Below are positions 40,842 through 53,800 of a DNA stretch of 64,000 nucleotides, in pieces. The notes below the pieces were generated by a model that was not told the origin of the DNA, searched no databases, and saw only the letters and a list, made by a program, of their open reading frames with translations. The first letter of the stretch is position 1, and every line of letters starts with the position of its first letter. The translations under genes were made by a program, and so were the position numbers. This DNA is from Doryteuthis pealeii (taxonomy: Eukaryota > Mollusca > Cephalopoda > Myopsida > Loliginidae): positions 71,328,571 to 71,392,570 of the forward strand of contig CM042152.1 of NCBI GenBank assembly GCA_023376005.1. Direction: 5' to 3'.

Positions 40842-43800
40842 ACCTATTGGTCTTGAACAAATCCTGGAAGCAGCACCCCACAAAGGACACCTATATAGCC
40901 ACCTACCTCCTATCACACAAGCAATCTGGGTAACACAAGTAAGACATGCTGGACACTGTTGGAGAAGCAAGGACAAGCTCATAAGTGACATTATCCCATG
41001 GGCACCAACACATAGACATACCAGTGTGGGTCGGTCAACCAAAAACTGCATCAACCAGCTTTGCTTGAATACTGGATGCTATGCAGAGGACCTACCTGGA
41101 GCGATGGCAATCCATGCTATTGGCACAACCTGATGATGATGTTGATGATTAATATACATCTTGCTTATTTGAATATTTCACGTTTTTAGAGACTTTCTTT
41201 TTTTTTTCTCTTTTTGTCAGATTGTTTGAGGATGCTGCCCAAAAGCTAAACATGCAGGCATTGGTGAGTTTCCTTTCCGAACTGTGTACAGCCAGCCACC
41301 TTCAATTGATTCAAATGAATAGCAAGTCTGAAGAAGAAGAAATGCTAAACATTGGCTCTAAATTACCAACTAACGCCATGCTATTATACAGACTTCAAGA
41401 GGTACTCATGAAAGTGCTGCACACTGGACGACCACTCTTACACCTGGTTCAAGCCTACAATGCAGTTTCTACTCACCTTGTTGAAGTAAGTATTTTGGTT
41501 TTTTTAAATCATTTTTTTAATCCCATTTTTTGATGATCCATTTTGTGATTGTTAAATTGCAGGGATTCAGGAAAAAGAAACTTCAAACTCTAAGGCTCTA
41601 ACTTGCATCTTGTATCTCAGGAGCTTGTCTTTCATGGTTGATGCTTTAGACAGTTGGGTTACCAAAGTTTGTCTTTCATGGTTGATGCTTTAGACAGTTT
41701 GGTTACCAAAGTTTGTCTTTCGTGGTTGGTGCTTTAAACAATAAGGTTACCAAATGTGTCAGGATTAGGCAGAATTCTCATCTCCAATTTTTGAACTTAC
41801 ATATTTTCTTGATTGTAATGAATTTAGAGAAAAAAAACATAACAGAGTTGAGAAGTGAAAACCTTGTATATTCCTGTGATGTTTGTTTTCCTAATTGATT
41901 AAGGTCTCATTTATGAAAGACAAGCTTTCAAGATATGGAATACAAAATAGTCTCATCTGACATTTCTTCTCTTATTTCTATAAAGTACGAAAGACAAAGT
42001 CTGTGGTGTTCTGACGTCAAGAGCAGAATTGCAAATGGCCACTTTCATCGTTTTATTTAAACTCTTTGTCTGTCCAAGGGTGGATCACCCTGTTCAACCT
42101 AGACACAGGGCAGATCACTCTATTTTACTTATACAATTAGAAATTTCTACAGTTTAATGGCCAAAGAATGGATTGGTTAAAATATATTGTGATATGAATG
42201 AATAAGATAAAATTGGCAATAAAATAAAACATATTTAATAATAAGAATACTTTATCTCTGAACCTCAAAAAAAAAGGTATTAATATTTTTTTAATTTTTT
42301 TTTTTTTAGATTATTCATCTCAATCATCTTAAAGTTTGTTTGATCGATGGTTTATATTCATTTGAATCTTTAATTCTATTTACATTTATTTATATATGTT
42401 GTTGTTGGCATCCTTTCATCTACTAAAGATGATGGCATAGTGTCCACTTTTTTATCTGCATCTGTGTGAGTGGCTGAACAGACCAATTTTTGAATGGCAA
42501 TCTCTGGAGCAGTGACTGTAAACACTTCAGCTGACCAGGTCGAATGCCTTCTAATGCGGTGTAGAGTGCCGTCACTCCCAGTTGCTTTCCTATCAGTAAT
42601 AATAATAATAATAATCTATTTTTTCTTTAATTTAATTGGTTTCATTTGATTTTTCTTTAATACTAGGCATCTGGCAATCCTGACAGGAGAATATCCAAAA
42701 TGGCTGTAACATGTATGCATGATTATATTACTGCAGTTTTAAGTACACATCCTGAATGTCCTCATTTCTATGTGAATGAACTTCTGTGCAAGGGTTTTGA
42801 GAGTCTCTTCTCTCAAGATATGTGTGATGGAGATGTTCAAGATCAGGTAAGTAATCTTTTAATTCATTATGGTTTACTAGCAAAAGAAAAAAAAAACACC
42901 CTCTGGGTGGTGCGAAAATTAATTTTTGAAAGATATTGCCTGAGGTGGGGAGTTAAAAATTCAATGTTAGAGGGTTTGTATCATAAGTAAGTAAAATCAT
43001 CAAATTTATTAAAGGAATAAAAAAAATAAAACAATTTGAAATGGAAATTTAGTTCTGTCCCCTTCAAATAAAATGTTGCGTGCATCTATTAATTATTAAT
43101 TAAATAATTATTTTGAATATTTTACACATAAATTTTACACAAAATTGTAGGTATTAATTTATTTGTAAACTTTTTAGTTAACTTCTTGTTACTGAAAAAG
43201 AGCGAGAGTAAAATTGATTACAGGATTGTTCTTTACATCCTCTGTATTGACAAATTTCAGTATTGTGACATAAGCAGTGATGTAGTTTCAGTAACGGACA
43301 AATGGAGACTAAATCTCCATTATTTATAGATAATTATCTCTTTAATTGAAAGGATTCATCTAAAATAATTGATAAGGACCAAAGAAACTCTGTTGAGGCC
43401 ATTTAGATTTACAGCCTGAATGTTTTACTAAAATCATAGAGGATCATAGAAGAATTATGATTGGAGAAAAAAAGTTTTATAAAGCTATAAATATACTATT
43501 TATTTATTATTGACCCGAGTTCAAATCCTGGATGAGTCTGTTTGCATTTCACATTGTGCTAATTCCCTTGGGAAAGGTATGCATCCAACTATTCTCCCTC
43601 CAGGTATAGGTAAATAGTAGGGCAGACTGGACTCTTTAACCTTGGCTAGGTAACTAGTTTAGGAGAAGGAAAAATCTGAATTTAAACCTGTTAACCTCTG
43701 CTTAAGAAATTGACCTTATGTTGCATCCTGCTCATGCAGAAGGTTGGTAAATATATATAAATATACTATTTAGACATGGTTTCTGAAGTGAAAAATAATC

Positions 43801-46800
43801 AATATTTTTGCTTAAAGTCTCTTAAACAACAAGTCATTGGAAGATATTCATTTTGTATGTTTGTGTGTGTGTGTTCTATGATAGCAGAAAACAAAGAATT
43901 CCATAGATGGTGTGTATATGCATAAGTGTTTCAAACAGTTACAATCTTTTATAAACAACATTTTAGAGTGTTGTCTATGGTAATTTTTTTTTCTCAAACT
44001 AGTAAAGTCTGCAGAGTGACTTATTGTTGGTATCAGCCGAACAGCAGGCGAGTCTATCCACTTTTCTTTAGCGCTAGACCATGGAGATTGTTTTGCTCAG
44101 GTGGAGCACCACACATGCCATCAGCTCTCTGCACAGATCAGATTACTCAAGCTGTGCTACTCATGTGCCGAGTTGGCAGGAACCGGTATTACACCTGGAA
44201 CCTTGCAATTCTTAGGCAAATGTTCTACTGACTGAGCTAGATAAAATGTAAAACATTCTTAAAATTGTAATTTGTGATTAAAAATAGAGTGTCCGAATAT
44301 CCAGATGGAAAGTTTAGAAAAAGTGAAGGGGACTTAAACATTAACACCAGGTAGATTGTTTAGAAGGGATTTATTTTGATATGCACCATTAAGCCACAAT
44401 AATACTGACTCTTATAATTAATCTTAATTTAATTATAATTAATTATATTATATAATTATAATTTGATGCTAAATGGAATTGTAGTTAAATGGAATTTTAA
44501 TTATAATTAATCTTACAATTAATACGGAATATTAAACATTAACACCGGGTAGATTGTTTAGAAGGGATTTATTTTCATATGCACCATTAAGCCGAAATAT
44601 TATGGAATTTTTACAGGAAACGGCATTATTTTTGCTGGACTAAAAAATTTTAAAAATAAACAAAAAAAGAGTAACTATATATTTATTATATAAGGTACTC
44701 TTATTTATTATAAGTGATTATCAGTTTTGTCAATGCAGAAAAAATGTATTACTTTGTGCTATATGACCTCTCTATTTATTTTTCCTTTGTTCTCAAATTT
44801 CTATTAGCTCACATTGATATCTTTTCAATTTCAGGTTGTATGTTCTATTTGTGAACTTGTAGAAGCTTGTACTGCTGAGATTAGGTCCGGTTGGAGGCCT
44901 TTATTTGCAGCACTGCAAGCAGTAAAGATAGAATATACCCTCAATGAGGAAGTGAATGAGGCTCGACAACGTCATATTGCTGCTGTACTTGATGTCTTTG
45001 AAGTGTTCCTTAATACTGACAATATCCTTGTCTTTGCCAATGCTGCTGTGGATTGTATACTTTGTCTTCTCAAGTATGTACGTGGACCAGGTGGGTTTAT
45101 CACAATTTCTACCTCCTAAAGCAATCTAGAAAAACAGTGGGTTATATTCTTTAGATTGACTTAAGATTGACATAGTATGGCAAAATAATTACAAAGTTTT
45201 ATAAGAAACTTTATTTGTGGTGTGATAGTTGGGTTGGATTGAATCACTTTTCTTTCATTGGGTCGGATCGGTATCTAGCTTAGTCGGATCGGTATCTAGC
45301 TTAGGTGGGTCGGATCGGTATCTAGCTTAGGTCGGGAATCGAATCGGATTGGTATCTAGTTGAGTCGGATCTGATCGGTATTTGCTTAGTTAGTCGGATC
45401 GGTATCTAGCTTAGGTGGGGGATCGGTATCTATCGGCTTAGTTAGGTCGGAGGTATCTAGCTTAGGTGGGTCGGATCGGTATCGGTATCTAGCTTAGGTG
45501 GGTCGGATCGGTATCTAGTCGGCGATCGGTATCTCTAGTTTAGTTATCGGTATCGTTTATTGGTATCTAGTTGAGTCGGATCGGATCCGGATCTATCTAG
45601 CTTAGTCGGATCGGTATCTAGCTTAGGTCGGATCGGTATCTAGCTTAGGTGGGTCGGATCGGTATCTAGCTTAGGTGGGTCGGATCGGTATCTAGTTTAG
45701 GGTGGGTCGGATCGGTATCTAGTTTAGTTGGGTCTGATCGGTATCTAGTTTAGTTGGGTCTCGGTATCTAGTTTAGTTGGGTCGGATCGGTATCTAGTTT
45801 ACTCGGGTTGAATCGGTATAACCATGTATTAAGGGGATGCAGGCAGGAACACATAAGTTCTCCTTGTTTTTTTTATAAAAGAAAATTGATTCTAGAAATT
45901 ATTTAAAAATGCCTAATTTTTTAATTTACTAATAAGCTTTTTTTTTTCTTTATTTCCAGGAGAGTTTGAATGTGTCAGTGATTCAGATTCTGATTCAGGC
46001 AGTGATTTCACTTCTACTGATGGAACAGAGAATCTTTGTCTACCTGCACTCAACTACTTGAAACAGTGCTGTCAGATTCTTGCGTCCATGTGGAACATGC
46101 CTCAATGCCCCATCTTTCATGGTGCCCACAGGTAAACCAATCTGTACTTACTGCAAAAATACATATATATACACCAATTTTTTTACAAAATATTTTACAC
46201 ACACGCATATATATCTGTTTCACTAAATATGACAAACGAGAATTGATTGGTTTGTTTTTTTTTTTTTGTTTCTATCATTTTGTTTTTTTCTGCCAGCAAG
46301 TAAGTTACTGCAAATATAGTTATATATCAACTATCTGAAGATTTTTTTTTAGTTTAAGTACTTTCCTCCATTGTTGGTCATTGTCAAGAACTTAAGATGC
46401 CATAGTATTGTGTTTGAAATGCAGAAAATTGTAGTGTTATTGACATACATTTTCATTACTTGTTGATTATGGAATTTGTAAATGACTGTTTCAGGTGGCT
46501 CAATATGCTACTGGTACTATGTAACCTGTTTCATAGTTGGATCATCGGCGACTGAACCAGTAACCCCACAGATTTTGTCTGGTGAGGAGGGTGGCTAAAC
46601 ACCCTACAGAACAAAAAACAAGACCTATAAAAAGGCAGAGAATCAGTGTTTTCACTCTATGGACTTGTCTTTTTGACTCGGGCTCATAGTGGCAAACCCA
46701 TACTTAGCTCATTTGTAAACATTTTTAAACTAAAACATGCTTCTCTGTGCACATCATACATTCTTCTGTAAATTTCACATGGTTTGCACTTCTCAGCTAC

Positions 46801-48757
46801 TAAAAAAAAATTATAACAGACCTCTGTTCAAGCCTGGAGCACTCTGTTTGATTTACCACCATTTTGAATTGCCTCAAAACAAAAATTTTTGAGAGATTAA
46901 AATAATTTTTGCTATAAACCAATTCCAAACAATGCAGAGTTTACATTTATGGCAATATCTATCTATCTATCTAATATATATATATATAAGCGAAATGTCT
47001 GTATGTCTGTATTTGCGTGACAGGTTGTAACTAAAAATCTATGACACTTGTGAACAAAAAACAAATATATATTTAATGATATAAGCCAAGGAAACTTTTA
47101 AAAGAAGAATTATCATGGTAAAGTTTGTATAAGTGAAGATATTTATAAATTAAAAAATATGTAATAACATTAGAAAACAAAAGTACATTTATTAGCATTG
47201 CAAATGTTTAAACAAAGTTATGATAAAGATATGCTTACAATAAACAATAAAAATAAAATCTAACCATAAAAAATAGAATAAAATAATAATGAACTGTGTT
47301 CATTTGATATAATACACGAGTAACACCAGGTAACCCTGCTAGTACAAGGTGTAGTCAAAAAGTAATGCCATTTTCTTTATTTCATGTGAAGCTTTTATAA
47401 AACTAAGGCCTACATTGAGATTTTAACGTGGCTCAGAGCAAGAATCCAACAAGTAAGACTCAACTTGCTGATCAACAATGTTCTCCTTCTGCATGACAAT
47501 GCTCGACCACACACAAGCATCAGGACAAGGGAGAAAATTGCCTCATTCGGGTGGACATCTTTACTCCATACTCACCAGATTTAGTGTCTTCAGACTATCA
47601 TCTCTTTGGCCCATGAAAGAGTGTTTGAGAGGCAAACATTATTCCAGTGATGAGGAAGTGAAATCTGTAGTGAAGAAGTGGCTCAAAGAACAGTCAACAG
47701 AATTTTACAGGGCAGAGATACATGCTCTTAATTGAAGGTGGAACATAGCTATTGAGATAAACGATGACTATGTGGAGAAGTAGGGATGTGATCCACAGAG
47801 GACCAGCTTCATTTTGATGTATGATATGTTCCTGTGTTGGTAATTATAGCTGTTCTAAACAAAATGGCATTACTTTTTGACACACACTCGTATGATATAA
47901 AAGGTATATTAAAAATATTGCTTTCTTAGACTAGAATTATTATCATAAATACTATTTGGTTATATTTTAAATAATTTTGGCCTGTTAACCCTACCGTTAC
48001 TTACTGTAGTCTAACAATTACCTAATTTTGTATTTTTCTCATTTTTCTAGAATACAAGTTGGTTTTCTACAAGAAATCATCGACCCAAATATTCCAAATA
48101 TGAACTTTGAACTTTTCAAGCAGAATTTCTCTTCTATGAATGAGCAGCCACCGAAACAGCTTTCAAGGAATCTCAGTTTTTCTCAGAGCTTTGTCTTGGA
48201 TAGTGCCTTGGACACAGTTACTTCATCAACTGTTGGTAGTACAAGAGCTGATGGAGGCACTCCAACCGATAACAACAGTATAACATCCCAAGACTCTGGA
48301 TTGGAGGTGCCAGCCATGACTCCTGTAGCAGAGAAGGCCTGTCTGCCAGAAGGAATCAAGCAAGAACATGAGATGGAACAGTACAAGACACCCACTCTAA
48401 ATACACTAGATAACCAATGTGGATTACTGCATGTGTGGTTTCTTATACTGGATGGCTTAGCCAGCGCTACATCTGTTTGCCCTCGAAACTACCAGCCTCA
48501 AACTATGGACATGTTGTTTGAGATGCTTAAAGACACTGCTGATGTTCCGGGTAAGAAACAGCAAAGAAAGATTTTATTATTCCCAGTGGATTTTTCCCTT
48601 TCTAGAAATCTCCAGAAACTTGACAATAATTTATTAATAAAAATCGCTCTATACAAATATTTGATTCTATTCAATTATTATCTCAGATAATTATCTCTTT
48701 AACATCAATTTTTTTACAAAATATCTTTAACTGGATTGGTGTCAGCATTTCATTTTC

Positions 48758-48794
<37 letters not shown>

Positions 48795-50788
48795 CAAATT
48801 TTTTTATTAAGATCAAAGTTATATTTCAAACTTTTTTCTTTTTTTTCGTTAAGATACACTGCCGAAACACTGCATCTTTCAAAGCCTCCATACTTCCTGT
48901 AGTCCGCCAACACTATACCTGATACCCCTCTCCACACACATATGCACACACGCGCACACATACATGTATATTATTACTGTACACTGTTCATGTTCCTGAC
49001 ACTAATACATTATTTCAATAAATTTCATTATTATATCATCATTATTATTATATAAAAGTTATATTTCAAATAATTTTTTTTTCATTAAGATCAGTTATAT
49101 TTCAAATAAGTTTTTTCTTATTTTTGTTAATCAAAGTTATATTTCAATTTTTTTTTTCTTAAGATTAAAGATATGTTTCATCATATTATTTAGATTTCAT
49201 TAAAAATGTATTTCAACCTTTTGTTTTTCTCATTATTAAGATCAAAGTTATATTTCAATTTTTTTTTCTTAAGATTAAAGATATGTTTCATCATATCATT
49301 TAGATTTCATTAAAAATGTATTTCAACCTTTTTTTTTTTCTCATTATTAAGATCAAAGTTATATTTCAATTTTTTTTTCTTAAGATTAAAGATATGTTTC
49401 ATCATATTATTTAGATTTCATTAAAAATGTATTTCAACCTTTTGTTTTTCTCATTATTAAGATCAAAGTTATATTTCAATTTTTTTTTCTTAAGATTAAA
49501 GATATGTTTCATCATATTATTTAGATTTCATTAAAAATGTATTTCAACCTTTTGTTTTTCTCATTATTAAGATCAAAGTTATATTTCAAATTTTTTTTCC
49601 TAATATCTGGTGTCTATATTCTAAATGTTTTTTTATTTATCAGGTCCTTCTTTCACCATGTACTGTGTAAATAATCTCCTATTGCCAACACTTCAGTCTT
49701 GGTTGAGAAGAAGTTTCCGGAATCAGACATTTTGTGATACAGGATCAGCAAACTTCAAACAATGTTGTGGACTCAGTACAGATTTAGTTGTACAGTTGAT
49801 TACTAGATTTGCTGGTAAATAATCCTTTTTTTTTAATACTGATCACTCATAGATAAGTGTCCATGTGCCAGACTAAATTTTGTAAACACAGTATCACCCA
49901 TAAATAAGCACCCTAACAATTTTTTTTATAAAAAGTTAATTTTTTTCTAAACCTAAGATTTTAGGATGTTATTATTTCTGATGGAAGGTTATGTAATCAA
50001 AATGGATATTTTTTTTCATTTTTTTCCTTTTTCCTCTTCTGCTATAAACATTTTTTCCACTTTCTAAAGGCTGGTTTAGCTCAGTCGGTAGAGTGTTCAG
50101 CTGGGAACCTCCAGGTTCCTGTTTCAATACCGGCCCTCGCTAACTCAGCGTATGAGTAGCACAGGGATCTGTGTGGTAAAGTGAGGAGCCGATGGTAAGT
50201 GTGGCACTCCACCTCAGACACAAAAACAATCTCCTTCGTCTAGTGCTAGTGAAAAGGGGATAGACTCCCTCGTTGATTGGCTGATACCGACTTTAGGCCT
50301 CCCCAACAACTTTACTTATGGCTTAATAGAAATACAAGTAAAGATAACATTTTAAAAGTCTTAGAGTAGTTTCCCTTATTTATTTGCAAATAATCTATTA
50401 GAAAAAATGCAAAAAACGAACAGTGTGACTTTTATACAGTATCACCCATAGATATGTACATTCTTAACAGTTTTTTTAATAAAAATGCAATTTTCTTATT
50501 ATTTCTAGTAGAACAGGATACAATCAAAACGGATATTATTAACTATTAGTTATTACCAAACTCTACAGCACTGAAGCTCTGTAAACAAAAATAAAATTTC
50601 TTGTGGAATATTATACAGTATCACCCATGAATAATTACACACCTACCAATTTTTTTTTTATACAAAGTTAATTTTTATTTAAAACCAAAGATATCAGTAT
50701 TTTATCATTTCTGGTGCAATCAAAATAGATATTACAACTATTGTTTGTCACCAAATTCCTGTATTGAAAGCAAAAATAAATAAATGAA

Positions 50789-50830
<42 letters not shown>

Positions 50831-53800
50831 AAATATACTTTTTATATACGAATATATTTTGGGCTGCTAGATTCATATTTTTATTAGAGTTTTAATGCTG
50901 TAGAGTTTATTCATTTTTATTAATATTATTGTAAAAAAAACTTTACAAAAACACTTGATAAGATTACTTTAACATAAAATTAGCAAAAAGAATCTTAATG
51001 ATGTGGCTAAATTAAAATTTTATTTTATAAAGTTCAGTTTGTGTGTATGCCACTAAAAATGGTTGTTTTGTGCAATTGTAAGTGTAAAAAATGTGGCAAA
51101 CCCAACCCAAAATTCTCATTAAAGAATATAATGTTCATCTTATTTTTAAATCAAATCAATGAATTATATAAAAAATACTAAATATATCTATGAATATATA
51201 TGTATAAATATTTTTTACAAGAATTAATGAGAGTATATTCATTGTCTGTTACATATGAATTAGTGTATAGAAATATTGATGAATGGAATAATAATTTTTC
51301 TAAGTACAATGGAAATTTTTCAATTCGAATTCTAAATTTTTTTCTCTCATATTTCAGAAGAAACCGAACATTGCCAGATGATGGAACTAATGTTGAGAGA
51401 GCTGTTTATTGTCCTCATTGAATGTGTAGCACAGCCGAATGAATCCATCTCTCGACTTGGATGCTCCTGTATCAGGTCTTGTCAACCATTTTTTTAATAA
51501 ATATAAATTTGTCTTATTTGATGTAAATGCATATATGCTATAGGGTGTATACCAAACTTAATTACATATGGATCTGTTAGTCTTTCTCTTTCCTTTCTAC
51601 TTTTTCTCTTCTTTTAATTTATTATATTTCTTTAAAAAAAATACATCACATTTCAAACATCCCCACTTGTAACAATCATGTCACATCTTTTTAAAAATGA
51701 ATGCTGCTAATCGATAAGAACATTTTTCTCCATATACTCTCTCATCTCCCATTTTATTTTGAAAAGATTTCCATCACTGTTCAGACAACACTTTTTCCAT
51801 CCTAATATCCTGATGAAGGTTTGATGAAAACCAAAACGTTCTAACATCAAATTCACCAGCTATGATAGATTTATCTTTTTGGGAATATTTTGTTTTTTTC
51901 TACTGTTTTCTACATACTGTCAGATTTACTTCCATATTTTTTTCTCATACATATTAATATAACACAAGATTCAGAGTTGTAGTTAAGATTACATAAAGTA
52001 CTGGTCATAAGTATTTGAACGACAACAAAATCTATTTTTTATTGCCTAATATTGCACAGATCATGAGGTACTTTGAGCAAGTTTAGAGATCTAAATTTAA
52101 TTACTAGTTTAGGAAATCTCCCAGATAGCAATGTGAGTTTGCCTTTTCAATCTCCTTGATTGATTTTGACATAGATTTTAGAAAAAAAAAAACTTTCTAC
52201 ACATTTATTATGTATGAATTAAATGTTCCTTTATGTGTAAACAAGCCTATCTAGCATTTCCTTCAGTATTATTGTATCATTAGATATATTAATTCTAATA
52301 TTGGACTTGGGTAACTGGAGTCTCAACTAAATATTCTCCCTAGTACCAAACAACCAACCAATCAACCAACCCAATACCTTTAAACAAACAAACTAAACCT
52401 ACTTTGATCTAAGATGGTTTTGCTTAAGAAAATTAAATGCATGACAAATAGAAAATTATATTAAGAGAAGAAAACTTTAGATCAAAATGTGCTCTTTTTT
52501 AAGTTAAATAATTTTAGTGTACAAAAAAAGGTGAGGTGAATAATTTTACTACAAAATGCTACTATGTATAGAAAATAAACATTACAGCCAATAACTGATA
52601 GTAATGTATTACAGTCAAGACACTAGTGCTAGATTACTAAAATTAAGTAGCAATGAGCCTGTTCAATACTTAATTGGGCAACCACTTAAACAACAACAGA
52701 TACTGTAAGCAACCCAAATCCTTTGTTTATCAAAATGACTTAAAAAGGGTTGATATGCCATAAAACTAAACAACCAAGACAGTAATGTGAATTTGCCTTT
52801 TCAATCTCCTTGATCAATTTTGACTTAGATTTTAGAAAGATAGAAAAAATGCCTTTTTTTTTCTATTTGTCTTGTGTTAATTGATATAAAATTTGGTTCT
52901 TCTTGTGTAATGTCCCTTTTTCTCTCTCTTTTTTTAAAAACTCCCAAAACCAAGCAATTAGAAGTAAATCATCTGTTTGTTCAAATACTTATGAAAAGTA
53001 ATAATAAACTTTTGCAACTAAAGATTGAATATAATTGCTGTAATACATTAGTCATTTGTATCATTTAGGTTTTTCAGGCTGTTGCCCTCATCTTTATTGT
53101 TACATACACAACATTTTCCCCAATGTGTCTCCAGCCATTTTCAGGTTTTTCTTGTTGAACTTTGGAATCTTCTTATCATAAACTCATGAGTTTTTAGGGA
53201 AATTCAAACTGGACCCTTTATTTAATACATTTAATGCATTAGTTTAAAGAATTAAGAAAATATTTCTCTGAATGTTTGAGATGAGGCTTGAAGATTAGTA
53301 TTATCTGCGTTATTCGGACTATTGTCCCCATCTTCATTGTTATTTGTACAACGTTTCGGCTGATATACCCTCCGGACTTCTTCAGGTATTTCTTGTCGGA
53401 CTTGGGAACCTTCTCGGACTCGGAAACACAAGAAATACCTGAAGAAGGCCGGGGGGGGTATATCGGCCAAAACGTTGTACAAATAACAATGAAGATGGGG
53501 ACAATAGTCTGAATAACGCAGATAATACCAAATTAAGAAAATATTTTCCAGGTTATTTTTCTGATAGAGCTCTTTTTTTATCCCAAGTTTTTTTCCATTT
53601 TAGATTTGACAAAAAAATTACCTCTTTCAATAATAATAATAATTAGAGTTGCTGAGGCATGGAATAAACTGCCTGCATTTGTTGTAGGCTGCCAAAACAT
53701 TGCATCTTTCAAAATCTCCATGCTTCCTGTAATTCGACAAAACTATACCTGATACCCCCCTCCACACACATATGCACACACACGCACACATACATGTATA

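Noticed and set aside
46500..46600. Possible decayed SINE with GCGACTGAACCAGTAACCCC
   Set aside because: No clear boxes or second copy; insufficient support.
49131..49590. CRISPR-like regular repeats
   Set aside because: The 110-bp period has no unique spacers, and the context is an animal intron.
50069..50140. Possible tRNA gene (good A box GGTTTAGCTCAGTCGG)
   Set aside because: The cloverleaf cannot be completed, the B box is degraded, and the same head is followed by the same body in five places. It is a tRNA-derived SINE.
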